The translations under genes and the position numbers were made by a program. From contig UWOR01000016.1 of assembly GCA_900604495.1 (NCBI GenBank), forward strand, positions 1 through 64,000: a DNA stretch of 64,000 nt. Direction: 5' to 3'. Position 1 is the stretch's first letter. The number at the start of each line of letters is the position of its first letter. Under the pieces are notes generated by a model, which did not search any database, was not told the DNA's origin, and saw only the letters and a program-made list of their open reading frames with translations. This stretch comes from Desulfovibrio sp. Marseille-P6017. Its GTDB lineage: Bacteria > Bacillota_A > Clostridia > Peptostreptococcales > Peptostreptococcaceae. Shown here piece by piece: positions 1-9,282 of the stretch.

Positions 1-130
<130 letters not shown>

Positions 131-339
131 AATTCACTTTCGTTCATTTCGCCATCGTCTATTCTCTACGAGAATATCCCGATGCTCAAAAGTTGTCCAT
201 CGCTCAGCTAATCATTATCTGAATATCTGGCTTGGTTGTTTGTGTTTTAATTCTTAAATAAGAATTAGTTATATAAATTAACCTACTGTTTAATTTTCAA
301 AGTTCTTAATTTTGTCTTCTTATCTTTCAGACAAGTTAT
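131..339 (-). promoter_or_regulatory. rRNA operon leader with boxA-like antitermination element
   Basis: This is the transcribed leader between the rRNA promoter and mature 16S. At 285-306 the minus strand carries AAGAACTTTGAAAATTAAAC, which resembles the boxA-type element found before rRNA in Firmicutes and thought to load the Nus antitermination complex. Pre-16S processing stems are expected here but were not resolved. Confidence 0.6.
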
Positions 340-368
340 ACTTTATCATTTTTGTATTTTTTAGTCAA
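340..368 (-). promoter_or_regulatory. rRNA operon sigma-A promoter
   Basis: TTGACT (363-368) and TAAAGT (340-345) are separated by exactly 17 bases on the minus strand, about 210 bases upstream of mature 16S. Between here and the terminator at 471-510 the sequence is plain AT-rich DNA with no other element recognised. Confidence 0.7.
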
Positions 369-470
369 TAGTTTTTTAATATTTTTTTAATTTATTATAT
401 TTTTTACCTTGCTTTAATATTATATATCATTTTTCCTTATTTATTCATACTAAAAATTATTATATTAATT

Positions 471-510
471 TGGATAAATAAGCCTATTTAAAACTAGACT
501 TATTTATCCA
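471..510 (-). terminator. Terminator after the glucosaminidase gene
   Basis: A 16-base stem (471-486 with 495-510, one mismatch) with an 8-base loop starts about 43 bases past the stop codon at 553. It insulates the rRNA promoter from readthrough. Confidence 0.75.
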
Positions 511-552
511 TTAGTATGTATCTAATTACTGCATTCAATATCAAAATATTTT

Positions 553-1515
553 TTATCTATATAATTTAGAATCAACCAACTGTAAGTTATACTTTCTAAT
601 AAGTTTAATCAACATATCTGCATATATCTTTTCACCATATTCATTTTCTTTAGTACTATATCCAGCATCCTCTAAAGCCTGAGCTTGAGTAGTATAGTGT
701 TTAGCTTCAAAAAGACCATTTTTTTCATATCTAGGATTTTCCTTTAAGAACTTACCATGATCTTTTATAGACTGATCAACAGACGGATACACCCTGAAGG
801 TTGCTATTATTTTATCATCATAATTTTCAGATGTTTCCATGCTTATTTTTTCTCCATCCCAAGATGAATCTGCTTTTATTCCAAATAAATTATTTCCTTG
901 TTTAGCAAGTTCAGAGTTTCCCCACCCAGACTCTAGTATACATTGACTTATAGTTATAGACGGTAGTATTTTATATTCATTATAATTTTTTATAGCAATA
1001 TCCTCTATTTTGTTTATAAATATAATTTCTGGACTATTTTCAGTAAACTTTATATTACCTAAGCATAAATATTCTAAACTTTTTAGATTTTTTTCTACTT
1101 TTGATTTTTGCTTCTCATCAAAGTTTAATTCATTTAGAACTTCTTTTATAGACTTCAATGTATAAGTATAATTACCATTTTCATCTTTAGATTTATTTAA
1201 AAACTTTTTAGCCCTATTTAAGACTTCACTTTTCTTTACCTTACTTAAATCATTATTATATATCACCATATCAATAGCCAGAAGCTCTTTCCAATTAATT
1301 TGAGTTTCTTGTTTGCCTGCTTCATCTGCTACATCCATGTAAAATTCAATTTTAGAGTCTTCTATATTTTTAGCTTTAAACATCTCAATTGCATACTTTA
1401 GTCCTACAACCAATACGATTATAAAAATTAAACTAATAACTATAGAGATAATTTTTTTTACTTTTTTCTTTCTTATTTTTCTTCTTTTTAGATGTTTTAT
1501 CTTTTTCTTCCCCAT
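553..1515 (-). CDS. Membrane-anchored N-acetylglucosaminidase (GH73 family)
   Basis: Predicted cell-wall hydrolase that cuts the glycan backbone of peptidoglycan outside the cell. The 320-residue protein has a very basic N-terminus (1-20), one membrane segment (about 21-44) that anchors it with its bulk outside, a helical middle (about 60-150), and a C-terminal GH73/LytG-FlgJ type domain (about 165-315). Visible family signatures are ILESGWGNSELA, with the likely catalytic Glu at 195, then NNLFGIKA and the YPSVDQSIKDHGKFL stretch. The start has a strong AGGAGGGG site. It stands alone with its own terminator, next to an rRNA operon. No repeat-type wall-binding domain is present, so localisation depends on the membrane anchor. 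Substrate and physiological role (growth, separation or sporulation) cannot be told from sequence. Confidence 0.9.
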   Translation of the reverse strand: MGKKKIKHLKRRKIRKKKVKKIISIVISLIFIIVLVVGLKYAIEMFKAKNIEDSKIEFYMDVADEAGKQETQINWKELLAIDMVIYNNDLSKVKKSEVLNRAKKFLNKSKDENGNYTYTLKSIKEVLNELNFDEKQKSKVEKNLKSLEYLCLGNIKFTENSPEIIFINKIEDIAIKNYNEYKILPSITISQCILESGWGNSELAKQGNNLFGIKADSSWDGEKISMETSENYDDKIIATFRVYPSVDQSIKDHGKFLKENPRYEKNGLFEAKHYTTQAQALEDAGYSTKENEYGEKIYADMLIKLIRKYNLQLVDSKLYR

Positions 1516-1752
1516 AACCCCTCCTTATCTTTATTACTTATATATTATACTATATTCTTACTAATCGCCTTTATTATGTATAAATTTTATTTAAATTACA
1601 CCAATCGATAATCTATTTATACGAATATTAAATTCATTACATGATATAAAATTAATATTTTATAATATAATAATCGAATCTACTCTTACAAGTATATTAA
1701 TCATATACTTTAATAAGTGTAAATTTAATAGTATTAAAAATCAATAAAAAAT

Positions 1753-1786
1753 AAAAAGGTCTGATTGAATTCAATCAGACCTTTTT
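1753..1786 (-). terminator. Terminator of the potABCD operon
   Basis: A perfect 17-base inverted repeat centred at 1769/1770, with A- and T-tracts on its two sides, lies 6 bases past the potD stop codon. Its symmetry would allow termination from either strand. The 1516-1750 stretch to its left is AT-rich with nothing recognised. Confidence 0.85.
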
Positions 1787-1791
1787 ATTTC

Positions 1792-2847
1792 TTATTCGCA
1801 TTTAACTTCTATCCATGCATTATCATATAGTTTTAGTACATCCATACTTAAATCAGAGAAAACTTCAGTTTTTTCTATAACTTCTTTAGAAGGATTCATT
1901 ATAGGATCTTCAGTATAATCTTCTCCTAAAATTTCTATAGCACCAGTATTCGGTGTTGAATACCATATATACTCAACATTTTGAGCTGAGTTTTCAGGGT
2001 CTAACATAAAGTTTATAAACTGCTCTGCGTATTCTTTATTTTCTGCAGTTTTTGGTATACACATTGCATCAATCCATCTGTTAGTTCCTTCCTCTGGAAT
2101 TGAATACGCTAAATCCTCGTTACTTTCAAGTAAAACAATCGCATCACCAGAATAAACTATACCCATAGCTGCTTCACCTGCTACAAGTCTATCTTTACCA
2201 TCATCATTAACATAAGACTGTACTATAGGTTTTTGAATCATAAGTTGTTGTTTAGCTTCTTCTATTTCATTTTGATTTGTAGAATTCATTGAGTATCCTA
2301 ACCTTTTTAATGATATTCCCATACTATCTCTAACAGAATCTAGCATTTGAATTTCACCTGTATACTTTTCATTCCAAAGTACATCCCAAGTTTTAACATC
2401 TTCTTCATCTACAATATTTTTATTATATACAATTCCAAATGTTCCCCACATATAAGGCACACTGTGCTTATCACCTTTATCATATGGCACATTTTTAAAT
2501 TCTTCATCTATATATTTATAGTTAGGTATATTGTTATAATCAATTTCTTCTAACATATCTTCATTTATCATTTTTTCAACCATATAATCTGATGGGAATA
2601 CCAGATCATACTTTGAACTTCCACTTTTTACCTTCTGATACATAGACTCATTTGTGTCATATGTTTCATAAACTACTTTTATTCCAGTTTCCTCTTCAAA
2701 CTTAGTCAATAAGTCTTCATCTATATAATCTCCGACATTATATATGTTAAGAACTTGATTAGATGGCTTCGAACTACCACATCCAACTAATAATGTAGAG
2801 GCTAGTGCAAATATAGTAGCTAAGCATATAATTTTTTTAGACTTCAT
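1792..2847 (-). CDS. potD: Spermidine/putrescine-binding lipoprotein
   Basis: Extracellular solute-binding lipoprotein that captures polyamines and delivers them to PotBC. The protein (351 residues from the chosen start) has a lipoprotein signal peptide with a LVGC lipobox, then a bacterial extracellular solute-binding fold with PotD hallmarks such as the VLNIYNVGDYIDEDLL opening and the WGTFGIVYNKN stretch. I chose the ATG at 2847 (MKSKK) because GAGGAGG sits just upstream. An in-frame start seven codons earlier has no such site and would spoil the signal peptide. It is the last gene of potA-potB-potC-potD. Putrescine versus spermidine preference cannot be assigned. Confidence 0.95.
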   Translation of the reverse strand: MKSKKIICLATIFALASTLLVGCGSSKPSNQVLNIYNVGDYIDEDLLTKFEEETGIKVVYETYDTNESMYQKVKSGSSKYDLVFPSDYMVEKMINEDMLEEIDYNNIPNYKYIDEEFKNVPYDKGDKHSVPYMWGTFGIVYNKNIVDEEDVKTWDVLWNEKYTGEIQMLDSVRDSMGISLKRLGYSMNSTNQNEIEEAKQQLMIQKPIVQSYVNDDGKDRLVAGEAAMGIVYSGDAIVLLESNEDLAYSIPEEGTNRWIDAMCIPKTAENKEYAEQFINFMLDPENSAQNVEYIWYSTPNTGAIEILGEDYTEDPIMNPSKEVIEKTEVFSDLSMDVLKLYDNAWIEVKCE

Positions 2848-2871
2848 ATTTACCCTCCTCAAGAACATTTA

Positions 2872-3657
2872 TTATTCTTTATTTAATACTGGCTGTTTTT
2901 TACCACTTACATTAGATAATATTAATAGTATTAAAACAACAACAAACATTATTGTAGATAATGCATTTATCTCTGGACTAATTCCTCTTCTTGTCATTGA
3001 GTATATCTCTATTGATAAATTTGTCACTCCATTACCTGCTGTAAAGAAGCTTATTACAAAATCATCTATAGACATAGTAAATGCTATTAACATACCTGAT
3101 ATTATACCTGGCTTTATTTGAGGTATTACAACTTTTTTAAGTGCATACATAGGTGTAGCGCCTAAATCCATTGCAGCATCCTCAATATTAGGAGGTAATT
3201 GTTTTAGTTTTGGTAAAACAGAAAGTATTACATATGGAATATTAAATACTATATGAGAAAGTAATATAGTTTTAAATCCAAATTCAACATTTAAAAATAC
3301 AAATAGTGTCATTAAAGATACTCCAGTTACAACATCTGGATTTAATATCGGCAAATTATTTACATTTAATATTACTTTTTTTAATTTACCCCTCTTCATA
3401 TTATGTATACCAATTGCTGTAATCGTACCGATTATTGTAGCTACTAATGATGCTACAACTGCTATTACTATAGTATAAAATAAAGCCGTCATTATTCGTT
3501 CATCTTGAAATAAACTTTGATACCATTTAAACGTAAAACCTTCCCATTTCCCCATAGACTTAGAATCATTAAATGAGAAAACAGCTAGAGCCATTATTGG
3601 TGCATATAAAAATATGAACACCAACGTTAAGTATATATTAGACGTTAGTTTCTTTAT
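2872..3657 (-). CDS. potC: Polyamine ABC transporter permease PotC (probable ATA start)
   Basis: Inner-membrane permease partner of PotB in the polyamine importer. It shows the MetI-like permease fold with about six membrane segments and the EAA-type loop (DAAMDLGATPMYALKKVV) that contacts the ATPase. The first canonical-type start, TTG at 3624, has no ribosome binding site and would remove the cytoplasmic KKL opening and part of the first membrane segment. Homologues begin MKK. Here the frame reads ATA-AAG-AAA from 3657, nine bases after AGGCGGTGG, and the ATA overlaps the potB stop as ATAA, just where coupled genes usually have ATGA. I therefore infer initiation at ATA; the product is certain but the start is not. 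Confidence 0.88.
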   Translation of the reverse strand: MKKLTSNIYLTLVFIFLYAPIMALAVFSFNDSKSMGKWEGFTFKWYQSLFQDERIMTALFYTIVIAVVASLVATIIGTITAIGIHNMKRGKLKKVILNVNNLPILNPDVVTGVSLMTLFVFLNVEFGFKTILLSHIVFNIPYVILSVLPKLKQLPPNIEDAAMDLGATPMYALKKVVIPQIKPGIISGMLIAFTMSIDDFVISFFTAGNGVTNLSIEIYSMTRRGISPEINALSTIMFVVVLILLILSNVSGKKQPVLNKE

Positions 3658-4496
3658 AATAGTAATCCACCGCCTTCTTTGCTAGATTCATTTTCAAATT
3701 TATTCATAAATGCCATTGACAGTAGAATTAATATCATCATAAATATAGATACTGCTGATCCAAAGTGCCAATCTCCAACTGCCATAAATTGCTGCTCAAT
3801 TAAGTTACCAACTAGCATTATTTTACCACCACCAAGTAACTTAGAAATTACAAATGTAGATACCGCTGGCATAAATACCATTGTTGTACCTGATGCAACA
3901 CCCGGTATACTTAAAGGGAAAATAACTTTAGTAAACACTTGAAAACTATTTGCTCCTAAGTCCTTTGCTGCATTAATCAAGTCTTGATCCATTTTTGAAA
4001 GTATTGTGTATATCGGAAGTACCATAAATGGTAAAAAGTTATATACCATACCTAATAGTACTGCTGTATTTGTGTATAATATATTAGCGGGCTCAAATCC
4101 TAATGATGTAAGAATTGTGTTTATAAAGCCATTCTTACCTAATATTGACATCCATGCATAAGTTCTTAATAAAAAGTTCATCCACATTGGTAATATAAAT
4201 AACATTATTAATATCCCTTGTCTACTTACTTTTGCCTTAGAAATAATATATGCTGTTGGATATCCAATTAATATACATAGTAATGTTGATATTAGAGCAA
4301 GCCATAGTGAACGAGCAAATACCTTGAAAAATATAGGATCCATTAATCTTTGGAAGTTTTCTAACGATAGTATATATCTACCATCAACTTCCTTAGTAAA
4401 TCCAAAAAATACTATTAATAATAAAGGAATGACTATAAATATCATACTCCATATTGCATAAGGAGAAGCTAAATATGAGTTAGTTTTTCTTTTCAT
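3654..4496 (-). CDS. potB: Polyamine ABC transporter permease PotB
   Basis: First of two membrane permeases of the polyamine importer, 280 residues, usual length. Around six hydrophobic segments are visible, and an EAA-type loop (INAAKDLGANSFQVFTKV, about residue 175-192) for contact with PotA. The start ATG overlaps the potA stop codon in a TAATG arrangement, indicating translational coupling. The stop overlaps the presumed potC start. Together with PotC it forms the channel that receives polyamine from PotD. Confidence 0.95.
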   Translation of the reverse strand: MKRKTNSYLASPYAIWSMIFIVIPLLLIVFFGFTKEVDGRYILSLENFQRLMDPIFFKVFARSLWLALISTLLCILIGYPTAYIISKAKVSRQGILIMLFILPMWMNFLLRTYAWMSILGKNGFINTILTSLGFEPANILYTNTAVLLGMVYNFLPFMVLPIYTILSKMDQDLINAAKDLGANSFQVFTKVIFPLSIPGVASGTTMVFMPAVSTFVISKLLGGGKIMLVGNLIEQQFMAVGDWHFGSAVSIFMMILILLSMAFMNKFENESSKEGGGLLL

Positions 4497-5542
4497 TATA
4501 CTTCACTTACCTTTTTCATAATGTGTATATCTTCTGGATATATATTCATACCAAGTTCTTCTCCTACCTTGGCATTTTGCGTATTATGAATTATCCATTT
4601 CCTACTATTTTCTTCAACTTCTATCTCATAATGTACACCTTTGAAAACAACTGATGTAACTATACCTCTTAACATTCCTTCATTCGCACTTGTCATCTTT
4701 ATATCTTCTGGCCTTATTACAACATCTATAACTTCATCTTTTTTGAATCCTTTATCTACACATTCAAAGTGCTTTCCACAGAATTCAACTTTATAATCAT
4801 CATGCATAACTCCGTCAAATATATTACTTTCACCTATAAATCTAGCAACAAAAGCATTTTTAGGCTCATTGTATATATCTTCAGGACTACCCATTTGTTG
4901 TATTTTACCTTTATTCATTACTACTATTGTATCTGACATAGTTAATGCTTCTTCTTGATCATGTGTTACAAATATAAATGTTATCCCAAGCTTTTGTTGT
5001 ATCTTTTTTAACTCAGTTTGCATCTCTTGTCTTAATTTTAAATCTAGTGCTCCTAGTGGCTCATCTAATAATAAAACCTTAGGTTCATTTACTAATGCTC
5101 TCGCTATAGCGATTCTTTGTTGTTGGCCACCACTTAAAGAATCTATACTTCTTTTTTCAAATCCTTCAAGTGCAACAAGCTTTAGCATTTCTCTTACTTT
5201 TCTATCTATTTCATCCTTAGGCATTTTCTTTATTTTTAGCCCAAATGCTATATTTTCATAAATATTCATATGTGGGAATAAAGCATATTTTTGAAATACT
5301 GTATTTACAGGCCTTTCATAAGGCGGTATATTATTCAAATCTTTATTTTCAAATAATACCTTTCCATCATCTGCATATTCAAACCCAGCTATTATTTTTA
5401 ACGTAGTCGTTTTTCCACATCCACTTGGACCTAGTAATGTTAAAAATTCATTCTTTTTAATGTCTAAATTTAGACCATCTAAAACTTTATTATCTTCATA
5501 AGTTTTAGATATACCTTGTAAACTTATTATGTTATCTGTCAA
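4496..5542 (-). CDS. potA: Polyamine ABC transporter ATP-binding protein
   Basis: Cytoplasmic ATPase that powers PotBC. The 348-residue protein has all ABC motifs: Walker A GPSGCGKT (38-45), Q-loop, signature LSGGQ (136-140), Walker B LLLDEP (157-162) and switch His194 in THDQEEA. A C-terminal TOBE-type regulatory domain follows from about residue 240, as in PotA/FbpC-like subfamilies. It is preceded by the cupin-HTH regulator with an 18-base gap and begins the transporter part of the operon. Confidence 0.96.
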   Translation of the reverse strand: MTDNIISLQGISKTYEDNKVLDGLNLDIKKNEFLTLLGPSGCGKTTTLKIIAGFEYADDGKVLFENKDLNNIPPYERPVNTVFQKYALFPHMNIYENIAFGLKIKKMPKDEIDRKVREMLKLVALEGFEKRSIDSLSGGQQQRIAIARALVNEPKVLLLDEPLGALDLKLRQEMQTELKKIQQKLGITFIFVTHDQEEALTMSDTIVVMNKGKIQQMGSPEDIYNEPKNAFVARFIGESNIFDGVMHDDYKVEFCGKHFECVDKGFKKDEVIDVVIRPEDIKMTSANEGMLRGIVTSVVFKGVHYEIEVEENSRKWIIHNTQNAKVGEELGMNIYPEDIHIMKKVSEV

Positions 5543-5560
5543 TTATATAGCACCTCTTTC

Positions 5561-6100
5561 CTAAAATGATGGTGGAGTACTTACCCAAACCACTCTAGCT
5601 TCTTTTTTTCCTACATTTGATATATAATGATTTGCTCTAGGTTTAAAATAAAAACTTTCTCCTTTTTTAACCTTGCTTTTTTTATCTCCTATATGTACAT
5701 ATATTGAACCTGCAAGAACATATCCAAATTCTTCTCCTTCATGAGGCTTTTCTTCTTTATATTGACCGCCTGGATATAATGTTATTATTATAGGTTCCAT
5801 TTGATTTTTTTGAGAATTCGGAATTAACCATTTTAATTTATATTTTAATTCTTCATCTTCAGTTTCAAACATATCATCTTTTGTAAAAGATATTCTTTCA
5901 TCATCTATTTCATTAAAAAATTCTCTTAAGTTCGTTCCTAAGATTTCCAATATATCTATAAGAGTAGCTATGGATGGCGACGTAAGGTTATTCTCAACTT
6001 GAGATATAAATCCTTTTGATAACTCACATCTATTTGCAAGTTCTTCTTGGGTCAATTGTTTTTCAATTCTCATCCTTTTAATTTTCTCACCTATATCCAT
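5561..6100 (-). CDS. XRE-family regulator with cupin domain (PuuR-like)
   Basis: Predicted local regulator of the polyamine transporter. Residues 1-60 form a Cro/CI-type helix-turn-helix (MRIEKQLTQEELANRCELSK with the FISQVENN recognition part). Residues 105-179 form a small-ligand-binding cupin barrel (PHEGEEFGYVLAGSIYVHIGD). This architecture is typical of PuuR and related regulators that sit beside polyamine uptake or catabolism genes and sense the small molecule through the cupin. It is the first gene of the operon, with AGGAGGTG before its ATG. Autoregulation through the palindrome at 6141-6157 is my inference. Confidence 0.88.
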   Translation of the reverse strand: MDIGEKIKRMRIEKQLTQEELANRCELSKGFISQVENNLTSPSIATLIDILEILGTNLREFFNEIDDERISFTKDDMFETEDEELKYKLKWLIPNSQKNQMEPIIITLYPGGQYKEEKPHEGEEFGYVLAGSIYVHIGDKKSKVKKGESFYFKPRANHYISNVGKKEARVVWVSTPPSF

Positions 6101-6140
6101 ATTTACACCTCCTCGTTTTGTTATAATGACTAAACATTGA

Positions 6141-6157
6141 GTTTAAAATTTCTAAAC
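6141..6157 (-). promoter_or_regulatory. Palindromic candidate operator of the pot operon
   Basis: The minus strand reads GTTTAGAAATTTTAAAC, a near-perfect 17-base palindrome just downstream of the -10 box and about 40 bases before the regulator's ATG. A further GTTTAGTC half-like sequence follows. This is a natural place for the cupin-HTH protein to bind and block transcription, but it is inferred from symmetry and position only. Confidence 0.45.
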
Positions 6158-6167
6158 AACAAAAGTT

Positions 6168-6196
6168 ATTATATAAAATTTTAAGATTTTATTCAA
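6168..6196 (-). promoter_or_regulatory. Sigma-A promoter of the regulator-potABCD operon
   Basis: TTGAAT (6191-6196), a 17-base spacer and TATAAT (6168-6173) point leftward into the regulator gene. The rest of the gap, 6197-6420, is AT-rich and holds nothing I recognise. Confidence 0.75.
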
Positions 6197-6420
6197 TAGT
6201 TTTTTAACTATTTTTTATTTTTTCCTAACTGTCAAAACCTAGTATTTTTAATGTTTTTATTATTTACTTTGTATATTAAGTTTATATTAATATTTATAAA
6301 GTTTAGTATGCCTAATTTTTTAATACCTTTACCTTACTTTATATCTAATTTAATTATTAAATAATTTTATAAACCTTTTATATTTTATCCTATCTTTATA
6401 TTTTCTCAATATTACATATA

Positions 6421-6470
6421 TATACTCTAAAAAGCCTCTTAAATTTCTTCAAGAGGCTTTTTAGAGTATA
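6421..6470 (-). terminator. Terminator after the DedA gene
   Basis: A perfect 20-base stem (6421-6440 with 6451-6470) with a 10-base loop starts 6 bases past the dedA stop codon. The GC-richest core AAGCCTCTT/AAGAGGCTT is flanked by A and T tracts. Confidence 0.88.
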
Positions 6471-6475
6471 TATAT

Positions 6476-7081
6476 TTAGCAATTATTTTTTATGTACCTA
6501 TCTTTTCTTAAGAACAAAGTAACTATTATAATTAATATCAAAATAAAAATTAATATAGAATAGTTTTTCATTATGTATCCTATTTCAGATAAATTATCAC
6601 CTAAAATATATCCCAATCCAATTAGTCCAGAATTCCATACACCTATACCTATAGATGAGTAGCATATAAATGAGTACATATTCATTTTATTTATACCTGC
6701 AGGTATAGATATAAAAGTTCTAGCTACTGGAATTACCCTTGATATCATAACTGATACTTTTCCATATTTATTTAACCACCAAACTGATACATTCATTGAT
6801 TTTTTTATCTTCGGATACTTCTTTAATAAATATTTCATTAATGATTTTCCAAACTTTAATCCAATTAAGTAATTTGTAATACTTCCAGTTATACCAGCTA
6901 ATATAGATATTATAAGAACCACTAAAAAATTAAAATCACCTTTAGAAATCATTATTCCTACTAGTGGCAACACAACTTCACTAGGCAAAGGAAAATTTGC
7001 ATACTCTAAAGTTATAATAATAAAAATACTTATTAGCCCATACTGATTCATGAAATTTATCACTAAAGTATTTATATCCAT
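6476..7081 (-). CDS. DedA family membrane protein
   Basis: Integral membrane protein of the DedA/VTT superfamily, 201 residues, usual length. Visible signatures are the re-entrant EYANFPLPSEVVLPLVG stretch near residue 26, the GSITNYLIGLKFGK motif, and the VSVMISRVIPVARTFISIPAGINKM stretch holding the conserved Arg-x3-Pro. Some DedA relatives (UptA class) recycle undecaprenyl phosphate across the membrane; others affect drug resistance or membrane potential. It lies directly downstream of the histidine kinase gene but has its own upstream region with a box shared with the two-component operon, so it probably belongs to that regulon (inference). Confidence 0.88.
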   Translation of the reverse strand: MDINTLVINFMNQYGLISIFIIITLEYANFPLPSEVVLPLVGIMISKGDFNFLVVLIISILAGITGSITNYLIGLKFGKSLMKYLLKKYPKIKKSMNVSVWWLNKYGKVSVMISRVIPVARTFISIPAGINKMNMYSFICYSSIGIGVWNSGLIGLGYILGDNLSEIGYIMKNYSILIFILILIIIVTLFLRKDRYIKNNC

Positions 7082-7118
7082 AAATCCACCTCTTTTTAAA
7101 TATAATCAAATCGACTTT

Positions 7119-7179
7119 GTTATATTTATTTTAAATATAAGAGGTTAAATATTTCTTAATAAAATATTAAAATTTAATG
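7119..7179 (-). promoter_or_regulatory. Candidate response-regulator site and promoter of dedA
   Basis: The minus strand carries CATTAAATTTTAATA (7165-7179), then further TTAA half-sites at 11-base steps down to 7144, then a TATAAC -10-like box (7119-7124). The same 15 bases occur at 9740-9754 before the PepSY gene. Part of the box overlaps the last codons of the kinase gene. Direct repeats at about one helical turn suit an OmpR-type regulator; the assignment is inferred. Confidence 0.5.
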
Positions 7180-8529
7180 AGAATTTTTAAGTTTCAATAT
7201 GATATTTGTATACTTATTAACTTCACTATATATTTTTATTTCACCTTTATACATTAATATAATTCTTTTAGCTATTGAAAGACCTAAGCCAAAGGAGTTA
7301 TTTTTAACTCTAGCCTCATCTGCTTTATAAAATCGTTCGGTAACTTTTTTGATATGTTTTTTATCAATACCCATACCATTGTCCTTTATTGATATACACA
7401 TATTTTCATTTTCTATATAAACAGATAATTCTATTCTTATATTATCTTTATTATTATACTTTATAGCATTATCAATAATTATCAATAACAATTGTTTTAA
7501 ATGTTCTTTTGTTATTTTTATTTTAATATTACTATCTATATCAACTTTAAAATCTATAGATTCATTTAAAAACTTATAATTATCTATAGTGTCTAAGATA
7601 ATATCCTTAGGATAAATTAATTCTACTTTATTTAAATCTATAATTTCTTTATCCGCCCTTGATAATGAAAGTAAATCATTAACCATTTTTATCATTCTAT
7701 TAACTTCATCTAAGCATACATTTATTGAATTATTTAAGACATCCTTATCTTCTTTTCCCCACCTATTTAACATCTTCAAATGACCTTGAAGAACAGTTAA
7801 AGGAGTTCTTAATTCATGAGATGCATCTGATACAAATTGACTTTGATTGTTAAAAGCATCTTCTATCTCATCCATCATAGAATTAAATAAAATATTCATT
7901 TTATCAAATTCATCATTAGTATTTAACAAAGGAACTCTTAAATCAATATTATTTTCTTTAATATTTTTCATTGTATTAGTTAAAACTTTTAGCCTATTTA
8001 CAAATCGCTTTGATAAGTATAATGATCCAAAAATACTAAGTACTATACTAAGTATAATAGCTCCTATAAATATAAAAATATAATTTTCTAAAAAATCAGT
8101 TAATATATCTATTTTTTGTAAAATTTGAACTTGATAAGTATTATTTATATCTTTATCTAATAATATATATGGTCTATATTCTATTATCTTTAATTTATAT
8201 TTTATATTATTTTTAACACTTATTTTATCCCATATGTCTGAATTTGTTTGGAAAATAGATTTTCCATTTTTATAAACCCTAACATACTCATCTTCAGTTA
8301 AATTACTTATAAAATTAGTTAAATCTTTATAACTTTCTTCACCTTCTCTAGTAATCATATATCTTAACTGATTATATGTTTTGTCTATCAATTCACATTG
8401 ATGTTCTATGCTAAATGCAGTAAAACTTATAACTTGTATTATTGTATAAATTGTAAGTATTGCAACTATAATAGCCAAAGAAACAAGACTAAACTCCTTA
8501 GATACTGATAATTTCTTTTTTAATTTCAT
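7174..8529 (-). CDS. Two-component sensor histidine kinase
   Basis: Membrane sensor kinase paired with the response regulator 2 bases upstream. Two membrane segments (about 13-36 and 150-172) enclose an extracellular sensor region of about 110 residues. A HAMP linker follows (about 172-225), then the dimerisation H-box DASHELRTPLTVL with His238, and the ATPase domain with N-box DNAIKYN, G1 DNGMGI, F-box ERFYKADEA and G2 FGLGLSIAK. Length (451) and layout are standard for an OmpR-partner kinase. The signal is unknown; linkage to PepSY and DedA suggests an envelope signal. Confidence 0.94.
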   Translation of the reverse strand: MKLKKKLSVSKEFSLVSLAIIVAILTIYTIIQVISFTAFSIEHQCELIDKTYNQLRYMITREGEESYKDLTNFISNLTEDEYVRVYKNGKSIFQTNSDIWDKISVKNNIKYKLKIIEYRPYILLDKDINNTYQVQILQKIDILTDFLENYIFIFIGAIILSIVLSIFGSLYLSKRFVNRLKVLTNTMKNIKENNIDLRVPLLNTNDEFDKMNILFNSMMDEIEDAFNNQSQFVSDASHELRTPLTVLQGHLKMLNRWGKEDKDVLNNSINVCLDEVNRMIKMVNDLLSLSRADKEIIDLNKVELIYPKDIILDTIDNYKFLNESIDFKVDIDSNIKIKITKEHLKQLLLIIIDNAIKYNNKDNIRIELSVYIENENMCISIKDNGMGIDKKHIKKVTERFYKADEARVKNNSFGLGLSIAKRIILMYKGEIKIYSEVNKYTNIILKLKNSH

Positions 8530-8531
8530 AT

Positions 8532-9200
8532 CTAAGACCTCATAACATATCCAACTGATCTGACTGTCTGAATATATTCTTCTTTATTTTCACTATCCAA
8601 TTTATTTCTTAAATATCTTATATAAACATCTACTACATTAGTCTCTGCTTCATAATCGTAACCCCATATATTTTCTAAAAGTGAATATCTAGAAATTACC
8701 TTATCCTTATTTTCTATTAAGTATAGCAAGAGCTCATACTCCTTATTTGTAAGGTTAATTTCTTTATCACCCTTTTTTACTATTCTAGACTCTTTACAAA
8801 CTTTTATATCTTTTATTTTTATTTCTTTTAAATTTGCTTCTCCTTGTCTTCTAAATACAACTTGAATTCTTGCTAATAATTCTTCTATTGCAAACGGCTT
8901 AGCTATATAATCATCAGCTCCAGTTTGAAGTCCAGTAACTTTATCCATAACACTATCTCTTGCACTCAACATAATTATTGGTGTATCTTTTTCTCTTTTT
9001 AATCTTCTACAAACTTCTAGCCCATTAAGCTCTGGCAACATCAAGTCTAATAAGATTAAATCATAACTTTCTTTAATTGCTTCATACAATCCACTCTTAC
9101 CATCCTCTTTTATAACTACATTATATCCTTCAAATTGTAATTCCATTTTTACAAAAGAAGATATATTTTTCTCGTCTTCTATGACTAATATTTTTTTCAT
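8532..9200 (-). CDS. OmpR-family response regulator
   Basis: DNA-binding response regulator. The receiver domain (1-120) has the acidic pair near residues 8-9, phosphoacceptor Asp52 in LILLDLMLPE, and the conserved Thr/Ser and Lys (KPFAIEELLAR). The C-terminal winged helix (about 125-222) ends in the usual YIQTVRSVGYVM. I start at the ATG at 9200 (MKKILVIEDE) because AAGGA lies eight bases upstream; twelve extra residues of the longest frame do not fit the family. It is the middle gene of PepSY-regulator-kinase. Confidence 0.94.
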   Translation of the reverse strand: MKKILVIEDEKNISSFVKMELQFEGYNVVIKEDGKSGLYEAIKESYDLILLDLMLPELNGLEVCRRLKREKDTPIIMLSARDSVMDKVTGLQTGADDYIAKPFAIEELLARIQVVFRRQGEANLKEIKIKDIKVCKESRIVKKGDKEINLTNKEYELLLYLIENKDKVISRYSLLENIWGYDYEAETNVVDVYIRYLRNKLDSENKEEYIQTVRSVGYVMRS

Positions 9201-9282
9201 AAACATATTCCTTTCTTGTTTATATTTATTATACAAAAATAGGAATATATTAATTATATCCCCACTTTACTATATTAATTAT

